A stretch of 64,000 nucleotides of DNA from DAIPXZ01 sp036782995 (GCA_036782995.1 DAIPXZ010000001.1:248001-312000); one strand, 5' to 3'. Counted from the first letter of the stretch, positions 37,089 through 46,489 are shown. Made by a program: numbers and translations. Notes: generated by a model not told the origin, from the sequence alone.

Positions 37089-38012
37089 TCACTCCTCCAC
37101 ATCTCGCCCGAGGCGATTTTCAAAGAAGAAGAGGACGCCGACGATAACAATCATCACAATACACATGATGATTGAAGATGCCGTAAGTCGTGCATAATCG
37201 AAGTGCTTGAACATATTATTCATATAATGCTGAAGCATATAAAGCGTGTCATATGGATAATCGCCCGTCAGAAGATAAATCTCGCGGAACACCTTGAACG
37301 AGTTAATCAAGGACATAATGCCGACAAAGAAAATAGTCGGCCAGAGATAGGCGAGCTTGATGCTAAAGAATCGGCGAACACTATTGGCACCATCCATTTT
37401 CGCCGATTCGAGAATCTCGACCGGTACGGCATTTATTGCCGAGAGGAAAAGCACCATGTTATAGCCTAAGTTTTTCCACAGGAAGAGAATTAGGATAACG
37501 ATCTGACTCCAGCCAGACTTCATCCAATCAATTTTATCGATACCAAACCATCCAAGATAAGTGTTCAATGCTCCGCTATAGCTGAACATGACTTGCCAAA
37601 TTAATACGATGGATGCGACAGGCACCATCATAGGGTTTAAAAGGATACTACGAAACATGCTGCGTCCCGGAATCTTCGCACTTAACAGGAGCGCGAGAAG
37701 AAGGGACAATATAACAGCCAATGGCACAGCAAGCGCCGCAAATATCAATGTGTTCTTTCCAGCCGTCTGAAAGGCCTGGTTATTCCAAACGCGCACGTAA
37801 TTATCAGTTCCTACGAATGTTGTATTCGTCGCACTTCGTTGAAAAGAATTGAATAGAATGATAATTATCGGTCCGAAGAAAAACAACATAACACCAATCA
37901 AACTTGGTGCCAGATATCCCGTGAAAATAAACCATTCACGTATGCTCTTCTTCCTCTTACCACGGATTCTGCGTTGACGCGCCTTCTCCGGGTTATACTC
38001 ATGTGTAGCCAT
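37089..38012 (-). CDS. carbohydrate ABC transporter permease, MalF type
   Basis: A 307-residue CUT1 permease of normal length with six helices. The basic N-terminus RQRRIRGKRKKSIREW precedes the first helix. GTDNYVRVW near residue 67 matches the conserved GLxNY segment, and the EAA loop ESAKMDGANSVRRFFSIKLAY is near 205. The ribosome-binding site is AAGGAC 12 bases before the start, somewhat distant. It is separated from the binding-protein gene upstream by 364 bases with hairpins. No ATPase is adjacent. Confidence 0.9.
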   Translation of the reverse strand: MATHEYNPEKARQRRIRGKRKKSIREWFIFTGYLAPSLIGVMLFFFGPIIIILFNSFQRSATNTTFVGTDNYVRVWNNQAFQTAGKNTLIFAALAVPLAVILSLLLALLLSAKIPGRSMFRSILLNPMMVPVASIVLIWQVMFSYSGALNTYLGWFGIDKIDWMKSGWSQIVILILFLWKNLGYNMVLFLSAINAVPVEILESAKMDGANSVRRFFSIKLAYLWPTIFFVGIMSLINSFKVFREIYLLTGDYPYDTLYMLQHYMNNMFKHFDYARLTASSIIMCIVMIVIVGVLFFFENRLGRDVEE

Positions 38013-38376
38013 GTTGTTTTTGGTCCTTCTCTTGTTTTTCAGACGACATGTTCGTCATGTCTTTTCCGTCTCTATGTTATAGACGAATGAAAATGTCAAA
38101 TCGTGGCAGAAAGTTGTAATCTTCCCGTACAGTCATCATTATATATGATAATTACTGTTTGACGTGACGGTTTTGTAATTTGTTGGCATTGTTTTGTCAA
38201 AAAAAGTTTCTTTTTTGCGTCATTGCAGTTCCTGTGTTGCTTTATCATTTATTCAAAAATGATTTCTACAAGGGCAAAACGCAATGTTGATGGGCGTCTT
38301 TGCAAACGGCCCATCAACATTTCATTCAATTTGCTATTTATGTTGCAAATGGTTTTCGACCCTTATCTGCTCCAGC
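38013..38376 (-). promoter_or_regulatory. intergenic region between binding protein and permease genes, with hairpins
   Basis: On the minus strand this 364-base gap holds a perfect 13-bp stem AATGTTGATGGGC with its complement (38283-38321), followed by TTGCGTTTTG, which may act as a partial terminator. Further on are an ATCAT-TATAT-ATGAT inverted repeat containing TATAAT (around 38140), and GACATG-ACGAA-CATGTC (38044-38060) near the permease start. The -10-like TATAAT could give the permeases a separate promoter. No gene was seen. Confidence 0.45.
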
Positions 38377-40800
38377 TTAGTTGCGTTCATCCACAATCAA
38401 TTGGACGCGGTTTTGAATCGAAGAGGCAACTTCCTCCGCACTCTTTTGTCCGTTAAAGTATTGTGCTGCTTCTTCGGTAATGACAGCCATAATACTGACA
38501 TCCGAAATGCAGCGGGAAGATACGGCATTGATTACGCTGAGATAACGATCACAATCAGCCTGTGTTAACTTCGGCATGTCTTCACCGTAGGACATGTAAT
38601 AGCCCGCGGTCTCCGCATTCTCCAGTGCTTGTGTAATTTGGTCATCTACTACAGAGCGGTCGAGCGCAATCGAATATGCATCAGCTGCGGCGTCTGCTTG
38701 TGCGTCCGGTGTTAGGAAGTAAGAAATGAAAGACCACGCCTCATCCTTATATTCGGTCATCGCCGACATCGCTAAAGAAAGTGTTGTCTGGCAAGAGAGT
38801 CCTGTTTTATCGGGATTTGGATATCCGAGATATGTCACTTCACCGTTGAATGTAATTTGATCATTCACTATCATGTCTGGCGAATAAAGATATGCATCCA
38901 TCAACGCAAGAAGTCCGTTCTGTGCTAATGTATATGGATCTTGTCCGTCTTCACTGCCTGTAGTATAAGAAGTTGATATATCCTCATAGACAATAGGATC
39001 TCCACCGTAAGAGATCTCCGATGAATCCTGTCCGTATGTCTTGGCGAGATCCAGAAGCTTAATAAAGTCTTCGCTGTTAAAAGAAACTTCACCTGAGCCA
39101 TAATTCACGAAACTCGACATAGAGAAGCTAAGTGCATTACTAAGAATATTTTCTTGTGTAATGCCTGCGAAAGGAAGAACGCCTTCTGGCAAGGAGTTCA
39201 CCATTTGGTTGAATTCGTCGACAGTCCATCCGGTACGGTCACCCACTAACACGGTTGATCCCATCAATCCGATAAGGTCAAACACAACCGGCATTTCATA
39301 GAGCTTGCCATCGGTTTCGAAAGCGCGTAGCACATTGTCAAAATAATCGTCTCTGTTGATTCCGTTTTCTCCATCCAAGTATGTATTTAAGTCTACTAAA
39401 ATATCGTCTCTTTCAAATTGCGGATAAGTCGACATATTGACGAGAATATCGGCGCCTTCGCCTGCAACCATCTCCAGATAAATCTTATCAATAGCATCGC
39501 TATACATGTTTGTCATATTGCCCGTTGAATCCGAGCTCTCTGCTAATCTCGAAGAATAATCATCAATATATATTCGAGCTGGCTTGCTCGTATCTTCGTT
39601 ATAGAGTTCTACTTGCTCCATCAATATATCGCTATATGAAAGGCCAAAGCCTCCCAAAGTAAGAATCTGTTTGCCGGCATGCGGATTTTCATCCATCTTG
39701 GTCAGCTTAACCATTGTCACAACACCGATTTCGCGGTCAAGATCCGACGGATCACTCGTGAACTCGCCATATAAGGCAGTATCAATCTCATCTACAGGCA
39801 CCCACTCTTGAGTGATAAAAACATGTTCAGTATCGCTTACAGGGAAGTAGCTCGCTCCGGCAAGCAACGAGCGGTTTGCATCGGTGCTGTTCCAGTTCAT
39901 GACTTCAGCCAATGAATCATTCTCAATATCATAATTACATATACCATTTGATGTAACCACGTAGATTGCATTGTCACCTTGAATCGGGTTACCAGAATAA
40001 ATCAATTGTAGCGCAGGATGTGCCGTGCCAAGCTTCTGGCCGGCAAAATCGATTTCCTTCAATTCAGAAGTTGTCGAATCTTCACTCCAGCTCTGTGTCC
40101 AGACGTAAAACTTACCGTCAATCTTAAAAAGATAATCAGAAATATCGCTATCTTGAATATCGAAAAGAAGACTACCATTTGCGTCAATTACATACAGAGC
40201 ACCATAGGAAAGAAGAATGAAGGAACCATCTTCACCTGGCATGATCTTGGAAAACCAAGCCGAGTTCGGATCGGAGATTCCGGAAATGGCCTTCGCCTCA
40301 GACAGTACATTTCCTTCACTGTCTGTCTTTTCAATATAATAAACGCTGTTGTATTCTTCATCATATTCAACGAGAAGAGAAACAGTATTTCCATCGTTGT
40401 CCTTGCAACTTGCTGATGTATAACGATTTGAAGTTATATCATCCTCAGAAAACTGATAAGAAAGAAGTTCGCCGTCCAGAGAGAAATAGAAATCACCAGA
40501 GCGATAGAAATCGTTCCAGTCAAGATTTGGATCCTCATACATGTCTTCCGTCAAGTAATAGGAAATACTCGCTAGAACATGGATTTTATCGCCATCGAGT
40601 GTTGCCGATTCCAGGTAAATGCTATCAAGCTCTTTATCACTATCCAACGGAAATTGAAGAGAAACCGTACTATCTGCAAAAAACGGGTCCTCTTTCTTAA
40701 TGACTTCGGCCTTGTACTTGTTCTTTTTGCAGGCGGCTAATCCAATAATCATGGTAAGTGCCAGCACAACTGCTAGGGATTTTTTCAGGAATGATTTCAT
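38377..40800 (-). CDS. large ABC transporter substrate-binding lipoprotein with extra N-terminal domain
   Basis: An 807-residue lipoprotein, nearly twice the usual 420-450. The signal ends in lipobox GLAAC, lipidated at C24. Residues 45-380 form a beta-rich domain with repeated strands and Asp/Asn turns, such as FYFSLDGELLSYQFSED and SLLFDIQDSD, resembling a beta-propeller. Residues about 390-800 look like a CUT1-type binding domain (QILTLGGFG, MVAGEGADILVNMS, DGKLYEMPVVFD). The start at 40800 has AGGAGG six bases upstream. It heads the operon with two permeases, adaptor and MacB-core genes. The ligand is not evident. Confidence 0.85.
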   Translation of the reverse strand: MKSFLKKSLAVVLALTMIIGLAACKKNKYKAEVIKKEDPFFADSTVSLQFPLDSDKELDSIYLESATLDGDKIHVLASISYYLTEDMYEDPNLDWNDFYRSGDFYFSLDGELLSYQFSEDDITSNRYTSASCKDNDGNTVSLLVEYDEEYNSVYYIEKTDSEGNVLSEAKAISGISDPNSAWFSKIMPGEDGSFILLSYGALYVIDANGSLLFDIQDSDISDYLFKIDGKFYVWTQSWSEDSTTSELKEIDFAGQKLGTAHPALQLIYSGNPIQGDNAIYVVTSNGICNYDIENDSLAEVMNWNSTDANRSLLAGASYFPVSDTEHVFITQEWVPVDEIDTALYGEFTSDPSDLDREIGVVTMVKLTKMDENPHAGKQILTLGGFGLSYSDILMEQVELYNEDTSKPARIYIDDYSSRLAESSDSTGNMTNMYSDAIDKIYLEMVAGEGADILVNMSTYPQFERDDILVDLNTYLDGENGINRDDYFDNVLRAFETDGKLYEMPVVFDLIGLMGSTVLVGDRTGWTVDEFNQMVNSLPEGVLPFAGITQENILSNALSFSMSSFVNYGSGEVSFNSEDFIKLLDLAKTYGQDSSEISYGGDPIVYEDISTSYTTGSEDGQDPYTLAQNGLLALMDAYLYSPDMIVNDQITFNGEVTYLGYPNPDKTGLSCQTTLSLAMSAMTEYKDEAWSFISYFLTPDAQADAAADAYSIALDRSVVDDQITQALENAETAGYYMSYGEDMPKLTQADCDRYLSVINAVSSRCISDVSIMAVITEEAAQYFNGQKSAEEVASSIQNRVQLIVDERN

Positions 40801-41024
40801 TTTTTTCCTCCTCATATTTGCAAGTATCGTTTTATCAGTGTTCTTATCACGTCATTTGATGAAAACACGAACATCTGAACGGGCATTGTATAAAGATAAT
40901 CCATTAAGCAGACGATTGATCTTCTCTTTCTGTTGCAAAAAGCAATTCAGACAAAAACATTATATACTATTTTTTTCGTGATATTTTTGTGAAAAGGAAT
41001 CTTAATCAGTGGGATGCAGTCTTG

Positions 41025-42083
41025 TTATGCTAATTCAAGATGAATTTTCTCCTGCGCCATCGAAAGTCTGACTCCTCCCGGGAAGGATGCTTTCAGTATG
41101 AAAATCTTCCCCATATGTGATGCCAAATATGCCGAGGATGCGCTAAGACTAAGCTTCTCACCGCTTTGTAAGGAATGCATCGTTCGGAATAGCTGCGGTT
41201 CGATTTTCCGCAAGTCGGAGATGTCGATAGCCGTGACACCAATATTTAGGCGACGGGCCAACGAAATAACAGATGGTTCGCGAGATTCAAAAACGGATGT
41301 CGCAACGGTAGATACCGCTTCAGGCATCAAGGCCTGTCTCGATAACGCTTGAAGAACCGATTCGTACACATAATCGGAATTCGTTTTGGAGCTTATCTCG
41401 ATGCCAATAGCAATCGAGCGTGGAACAAGCACGAGTACATTGTCGGGATATCCGCCTTCCGAAGGGGTAATTAACTCGTGTGATGTTACGAAAACAGTAG
41501 GAATACCCTCTTCTACCGCCTTTGAATAGGCACAGCGAATCGGCCGTGGATCTCCGGAAGCAATCAGCTGAATCGGTATGTTTTCCGGATCTACGCCATG
41601 ATTTGAAATGGTGATTGGCCATTCCGATATCCATGAAACGGTCACGGACTTATCAATAAGCTCTTGAATGACTGATATCGCGTGGGGATTCATGACGGCT
41701 AAATGAAAATCATCAATAAACCGTTGTACATCTATCTTTTCTTCGACTGGTGATATGCCTTCGTCCACTACATGCGCGCCCAACAACGTGCCAAGCTCTC
41801 TAGCGGCTTCCATAACAAGTCCACCCATTCCGATTTGGAAAGGAATCACATTTTTTCCACTCGTATCGATAACAATGATGCCCGCCTTTCGGCCGAGTAT
41901 GCTTTTATTGTCAGAGAAGAGACGTGCGGCAACAGGCACAGAAGCGATGATAACCAATATATCCTTTGCCGATAATTCTTCACAATGGTCGATGTCTTTC
42001 ACGATTTCAACACTGATTTTTGATGCAATTTTATCGGCAATCTTACGGCCATTTGTGGTTAAGCAAAATATGTAAACCTTCAT
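41025..42083 (-). CDS. CbiG-like protein (cobalt-precorrin 5A hydrolase family)
   Basis: A 352-residue protein with the CbiG layout: an N-terminal part (MKVYIFCLTTNGRKIADKI, then VVDEGISPVEEKID near 115), a middle part, and a C-terminal CbiG domain with LVPRSIAIGIEISSKTNSD near 215 and ESREPSVISLARRLNIGV near 265. CbiG opens the ring of cobalt-precorrin 5A in anaerobic cobalamin synthesis. The usual GIGCRRGT-like motif here reads AIGIEISSKT, so the active site may differ. No other cobalamin gene is in the window. The start overlaps the stop of the GGDEF-EAL gene (ATGA), so the two are translationally coupled. Function as a true CbiG is uncertain. Confidence 0.75.
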   Translation of the reverse strand: MKVYIFCLTTNGRKIADKIASKISVEIVKDIDHCEELSAKDILVIIASVPVAARLFSDNKSILGRKAGIIVIDTSGKNVIPFQIGMGGLVMEAARELGTLLGAHVVDEGISPVEEKIDVQRFIDDFHLAVMNPHAISVIQELIDKSVTVSWISEWPITISNHGVDPENIPIQLIASGDPRPIRCAYSKAVEEGIPTVFVTSHELITPSEGGYPDNVLVLVPRSIAIGIEISSKTNSDYVYESVLQALSRQALMPEAVSTVATSVFESREPSVISLARRLNIGVTAIDISDLRKIEPQLFRTMHSLQSGEKLSLSASSAYLASHMGKIFILKASFPGGVRLSMAQEKIHLELA

Positions 42084-43558
42084 AATAGCGGAATATCCCA
42101 TCCTCCTAAGATTTCATCTTCTCCAATCGGAGTTGATAATAAGTTCCCTTGAATCGAGTCGCATTCATTTTCCTTGAGGAAAGATAATTGATCATGCGTC
42201 TCTACGCCTTCTGCCATGACTTGAATCTTTAAGACATGGGCTACATGAATAATCAAGCGTAACAAATCGTCATTTTCGGTGCCAGATTCGCCGAGAGATT
42301 TAACGAAGGTCTGGTCAATTTTTACCGTTTCAATCGGTAGCTCCCGTAAATAATGAATCGAAGAATAACCCGTGCCGAAGTCGTCGAGATAGATATGAAA
42401 ACCCATCTGCTGCAGGCGTGCCAAAACATCGGCATTGCTTTTCAGTGATGTAATGAGTGATGTCTCCGTAAGCTCAAGTCCAATCCACGAGGGAACGACA
42501 TTGGCCTTTCCGACGATACCGACAATCGTGTCAAAAAAGTCTTGCTGCACGATTTGCACGGCCGAAACATTGACCGATACCACGATATCCGTATCCGACT
42601 TCTCATTGACCTTCTTCGCAAATACACATGCGGTTTCAAGCACCCAATTGTCGACGGCAATAATTTGTCCCGTCTTTTCGATAATCGGGATGAAAACACT
42701 CGGAGGAATGAGTCCTTCGTCTGGGTCTTCCCAACGTATCAAGGCTTCGTATCCGATAAGCTTTTGTCGCGAAAAGTCAATTTGCGGCTGATAAACCAAG
42801 TGAAACTGGTTATTCTCAAGCGCGAGCGGAACCTTGTTTTGGATGCGTGACACTTGCATTAATTCGTCATTCATGGATGAATCATAGAAGGTGTAACGAT
42901 TCTTTCCGTCGCGTTTCGCCTCATAGAGTGCAAGATCTGCATTCGTTACTAAATCGAAGATATCGTTGGTATCCTGTGGAAAACGAGAGATGCCGATTGA
43001 TGCCGTCGGATATAGATATGATCCATCGATTTCAAATTGTGAATTGAAAATCTCCTGAATCTGTCCTGCCAAAGCCTCGGTACGTGTGCGCGTCATTGGA
43101 TTGGAAATAACGGCAACAAACTCATCACCACCCAATCGCGCTACATAGACGTCTTCATTCTCGATTGCAATCGCTATCAAACGTCCGGCAATCGCGCATA
43201 GGAGCGCGTCGCCGCTTCTGTAGCCGAGGGTTTCATTGACGAGTTTAAAGTCATCGATATCGATATAGATAATGGAGGCTTCTGATACTCTCGGGCGCTC
43301 ATTCTCTTGCGCAACGGCATCATGTACACTCGCTTCCTTAATCTCAGCAAGTTTTTGGTAGAAATGTGCACGATTCGGAAGACCGGTTAATGCATCTGTA
43401 AAAGCCGAATCGGAAAGGCTCCTATTTTCAGTAACGAGGGAATTCACTTGCTTTCGTAATATGGCTGAATAAAGAGCCAAAGCAAGCATCAGCAAAAGTG
43501 CAACGCCAAGCGCGACCCATGTGCTGATATTGGCAGATGAAATAGCCATGATTATCAT
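42080..43558 (-). CDS. membrane-anchored GGDEF-EAL cyclic di-GMP protein
   Basis: A 492-residue protein. One membrane helix at about 11-31 is followed directly by a GGDEF domain (DALTGLPNR near 55, GGDEF at 143-147) and an EAL domain (EAL at 271-273, LDDFGTGYSSIHYL near 395, AEGVET near 460). Both signature motifs are intact, so it may both make and break cyclic di-GMP. The inhibitory RxxD site is absent before GGDEF. The loop QGNLLSTP replaces the more usual QGYLFSKP. There is no N-terminal sensor domain beyond the short helix. The downstream CbiG-like gene overlaps by ATGA. Confidence 0.92.
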   Translation of the reverse strand: MIIMAISSANISTWVALGVALLLMLALALYSAILRKQVNSLVTENRSLSDSAFTDALTGLPNRAHFYQKLAEIKEASVHDAVAQENERPRVSEASIIYIDIDDFKLVNETLGYRSGDALLCAIAGRLIAIAIENEDVYVARLGGDEFVAVISNPMTRTRTEALAGQIQEIFNSQFEIDGSYLYPTASIGISRFPQDTNDIFDLVTNADLALYEAKRDGKNRYTFYDSSMNDELMQVSRIQNKVPLALENNQFHLVYQPQIDFSRQKLIGYEALIRWEDPDEGLIPPSVFIPIIEKTGQIIAVDNWVLETACVFAKKVNEKSDTDIVVSVNVSAVQIVQQDFFDTIVGIVGKANVVPSWIGLELTETSLITSLKSNADVLARLQQMGFHIYLDDFGTGYSSIHYLRELPIETVKIDQTFVKSLGESGTENDDLLRLIIHVAHVLKIQVMAEGVETHDQLSFLKENECDSIQGNLLSTPIGEDEILGGWDIPLL

Positions 43559-43596
43559 TGCCTGCGCCCCCCATTCCGCAAAAATTTGTCTTTTTT

Positions 43597-43602
43597 ATTA
43601 TA
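43597..43602 (-). promoter_or_regulatory. -10 element for the GGDEF-EAL gene
   Basis: A perfect TATAAT on the minus strand, 38 bases before the start codon, in an AT-rich gap. The -35 is poorly conserved. Confidence 0.45.
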
Positions 43603-43690
43603 GCAATAAATAGAGAAGTAAAGAAGTCCTATATTTCACGAAGTATTGTGTTTTTTTGCGTCTCCCGTCTCAAAAATGCAATATAGAGGA

Positions 43691-45292
43691 TTAAAAATGC
43701 TCGGCATGCTCCAGAAGTCCACGACACATCCACAGAACGAAAAGGGATAACAAAAGATTGTACACGCCGACGATGACATAGGCTAAAAGAACACTCATAG
43801 GGTTAACTGCGTAGAAAAGCACACCGAGTCCAAATCCGATGGCGATGCCAGGGCCCAGAAGTAAGATGGCGGAGACCGAGTAAAGCCATGTTTGTAAGTA
43901 TTTTGCTGTCGACGGTCCGAGCATGCGAAGTGAAAGCACATTCATTGAACCATATATTTGTGAAAGTGTTGCATACAAGAAGGTTGCACATAAAACATAG
44001 GGAACCGAAAGATTTGCAATAAACGATATGATGGAAAAAGAAATCAATCCTTCCAATAGCGACTTAAAAACAGATGCCAAATTTGCATAGAAAAGCTTCG
44101 ACATAGCCGAGCCAGGCACAGTGTAGATGTAAGGCTTTTTTAGTTCCGCGGCGAATCGTCCAACTGCCGTTTGAATATAGAGAACGAAGCTTAGTCCAGC
44201 GAAGCCAATGATTTGTGCGATGAAAACATACATGCTCTTTTCGACCTGGTCTTTCAATATGACCGCTAAAATGAGTGCCGCCACACAGGTCACAAGCGAG
44301 CCTTTGTCCAAAACAAGTCCGAGGCTTCGTCGTTGCTCCGTCAAATGCCGGAAGAAAAATACACTCTCTCCGGTCCCCTTCCCGACAAGTCCCGAGCGAC
44401 CGACATGGGAATTGTCCTCATCCTCAGATAAGGTGACTTCGCCATTTGCCGCTAGTGTAAGGCGAAAAGATTTTTCTGTGGAAGCCAAAACGTCTTCGAA
44501 AAAATCACTTTCCATTCGCGAAACAAGAACAATGCCAAGCGTCGGGAAAAAGACCGTCAGCAGGAAGAAAACCAGCGCAATCCGATACTCACCATTCATG
44601 ATATTGGTCATCATGCCGACCAGCCAACCACTTATTGGCGTGATTTGCATCAATGGATCATTGAGATAATTCACAAACGTGCCTATTGATGCGCCCTTTG
44701 CCAAAAGGTTGACAATTAATCCGCCTGCCCATATGACAAGGACAGCATAGAGGAACCATGTAGAAAGCAATCGAATCGTTGGATGATTTGCGGTCAACGA
44801 GTAAATTGTCAGAGACAAGACCGACATCGCAATCATGAGCATAAAACAAGAGAGAAAAAAGGATACCAGGTCACGCGTATCGAAGCCGAGATAGGTGTGC
44901 AAAGTCGGGATTTGAAAAAACAGAATTACCGCGAGCAAAAAGCTCGTGCCTAATTGTTTCACCAACCCATAAAACAGGATTGTGCGCGGTGAAATAGGTG
45001 CTTTGAAGAGCATATTTACATCGCCCATTTGGAAAAATGTACTACCGGACTTCAGTCCCGTCATTATACTCATGACGACAAGAAATGAATAAACCAAAAA
45101 TGTGCCTGCCGTAAAATAGGTCATCGCATTAGAAATCACGTGCCCTTCTGTGCCCTCTGTAGCCGGTGTCATCATGGTGATTACGGCGGACAAGGCAAAA
45201 ATCCCCAGACAAATGCAAAGAAGCGGCTTCTTCAGCATCTCCTTGACTCTGTTCTTGAAAGCGGTCCAGAGAAGAAAAATGCACGCATTCAT
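43691..45292 (-). CDS. ABC exporter permease
   Basis: A 533-residue hydrophobic protein with about ten helices. A polar loop at about 255-310 carries Ser/Glu/Asp-rich sequence (TLSEDEDNSHVGRSG). It fits a putative ABC exporter permease of the ABC-2 superfamily, paired with the ATPase gene just upstream (three bases between). Layout and size are similar to the permease at 9004-10596. Substrate unknown. Confidence 0.75.
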   Translation of the reverse strand: MNACIFLLWTAFKNRVKEMLKKPLLCICLGIFALSAVITMMTPATEGTEGHVISNAMTYFTAGTFLVYSFLVVMSIMTGLKSGSTFFQMGDVNMLFKAPISPRTILFYGLVKQLGTSFLLAVILFFQIPTLHTYLGFDTRDLVSFFLSCFMLMIAMSVLSLTIYSLTANHPTIRLLSTWFLYAVLVIWAGGLIVNLLAKGASIGTFVNYLNDPLMQITPISGWLVGMMTNIMNGEYRIALVFFLLTVFFPTLGIVLVSRMESDFFEDVLASTEKSFRLTLAANGEVTLSEDEDNSHVGRSGLVGKGTGESVFFFRHLTEQRRSLGLVLDKGSLVTCVAALILAVILKDQVEKSMYVFIAQIIGFAGLSFVLYIQTAVGRFAAELKKPYIYTVPGSAMSKLFYANLASVFKSLLEGLISFSIISFIANLSVPYVLCATFLYATLSQIYGSMNVLSLRMLGPSTAKYLQTWLYSVSAILLLGPGIAIGFGLGVLFYAVNPMSVLLAYVIVGVYNLLLSLFVLWMCRGLLEHAEHF

Positions 45293-45295
45293 AGG

Positions 45296-46063
45296 CTATG
45301 TTCCTCTTTTATCAGAGTCGCCGGTATGATCTTCGTCGTCATCCCAATCTCCGTTTGCAATGGATTCCGTCGCGGCAAAGAATATGCGTTCAAGCGATTC
45401 CTGCCATACACCCCTGAAGTCTTCTTTGGCATGTGACGCCACGATGCGGCCCTTCATGAGGATAAAGGCCTTATCCCAAATGCCCTCCACGCTGTCTATC
45501 ATATGTGTGGACACCAAAATGGCTGTGCCTTGCTCCTTCAATTCGAGAATCAACGCCTTAATCTGCTTGATTGCATACGGATCGAGTCCAACTAATGGTT
45601 CATCCAATAACAGCATTTGCGGACGCGGCAATAGCGCGCAAATAATCGATATCTTCTGTTGCATGCCCTTGGATAAATTTTTCGCCAGAGAATCACGTTT
45701 TTCGGTCAATTGGAAACGTTGCATTAATTCCTCGGCGTATTCCATGGAGGATTCGTAATCTAGCTTATAGGCTCGGATGATAAATTCAAAGTGCTCCCCT
45801 ACGGTTAAAAGCTCATATGGCGCCGGCATTTCCGGCACGTAGCCGATAATGCGCTTGGCATCCGAGGTCTTATTGGAAAAACCGCCGATTGTAATCTCGC
45901 CTTCGAAACGCAGCAAGCCCAAAATGCATTTAATCGCGGTTGATTTACCGGCTCCGTTCGGTCCCAAAAGCACACCAATTTCTCCCTTCTCTAAAGAAAA
46001 AGAGACCTCTCGGTTGGCGTACATTTTGCCGTATTTTTTCGTGAGCTTTGATACGACGAGCAT
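45296..46063 (-). CDS. ABC transporter ATP-binding protein
   Basis: A 255-residue subunit with Walker A GPNGAGKST at 34-42, signature NLSKGMQQKIS near 138, Walker B MLLLDEPLVGLD near 158 and the switch His in VSTHMID near 192. The SKGM form of the signature is typical of ABC-2 type exporters. The C-terminal 30 residues are acidic. It forms a pair with the permease three bases downstream. Confidence 0.92.
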   Translation of the reverse strand: MLVVSKLTKKYGKMYANREVSFSLEKGEIGVLLGPNGAGKSTAIKCILGLLRFEGEITIGGFSNKTSDAKRIIGYVPEMPAPYELLTVGEHFEFIIRAYKLDYESSMEYAEELMQRFQLTEKRDSLAKNLSKGMQQKISIICALLPRPQMLLLDEPLVGLDPYAIKQIKALILELKEQGTAILVSTHMIDSVEGIWDKAFILMKGRIVASHAKEDFRGVWQESLERIFFAATESIANGDWDDDEDHTGDSDKRGT

Positions 46064-46164
46064 CGAATCTTTGCACCCTTCATTTTCTATTGCTTATGTA
46101 TAGTATTAGACACGATTAGAAAGATGAATGTCAAGAAGAACGGACATATTCGTTCGACGAAATG

Positions 46165-46362
46165 AGCAAAGAACAACCGCGAGCGAGGGAGAGCTCGCGG
46201 CTGTCTTTTAGGTAACCATTCTGGATAGCGGCGGCGTCCATCCTGCGCCGCCTCTTGCGTCCCTTTCCCATCCTTCGAGGTCCCGCCGAACTTATCGGCC
46301 GTCAGTCCCTCTCGTTTGTGTCGAAGCCCTGTTGTTCCCCGTAAAAGGTCTTCCTCTTTTAC
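46165..46362 (-). ncRNA. candidate structured non-coding RNA, class not recognised
   Basis: About 198 nt on the minus strand with the marks of an RNA gene in a 490-base gap. A TATAAT lies just upstream, and the RNA starts with a 7-bp hairpin (GTAAAAG/CTTTTAC, 46341-46362). It is GC-rich compared with its flanks and contains stems CTTCGA/TCGAAG, GCCGA/TCGGC, GGATGG/CTATCC and GGCGGCG/CGCCGCC. It ends in a terminator hairpin CCGCGAGC/GCTCGCGG (46177-46200) with a T-rich tail. GGGG followed by GGGCTTCGACA near the 5' end recalls the start of tmRNA, but no tag frame or tRNA-like 3' end is present. An open frame across it has no protein-like character. Confidence 0.6.
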
Positions 46363-46368
46363 AATTTC

Positions 46369-46374
46369 ATTATA
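46369..46374 (-). promoter_or_regulatory. -10 element for the candidate RNA
   Basis: TATAAT on the minus strand, seven bases before the predicted RNA start. The -35 (AAGAAG at 17 bp) is poor. Confidence 0.5.
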
Positions 46375-46489
46375 GAAAAGAAAATGAACAACTTCTTTAC
46401 CGAAATACATCGAAAATGTTAACGTATACACCGAGTGCCGAATATCGAATATCTGTTGTACTATCGCCCCTTTTTGCACGTTGATTTTC

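Noticed and set aside
46165..46362. tmRNA
   Set aside because: The start GGGG and GGGCTTCGACA fit, but the element is about 150 nt too short and lacks a tag reading frame and the TTCGAATCC-CCA tRNA-like end.
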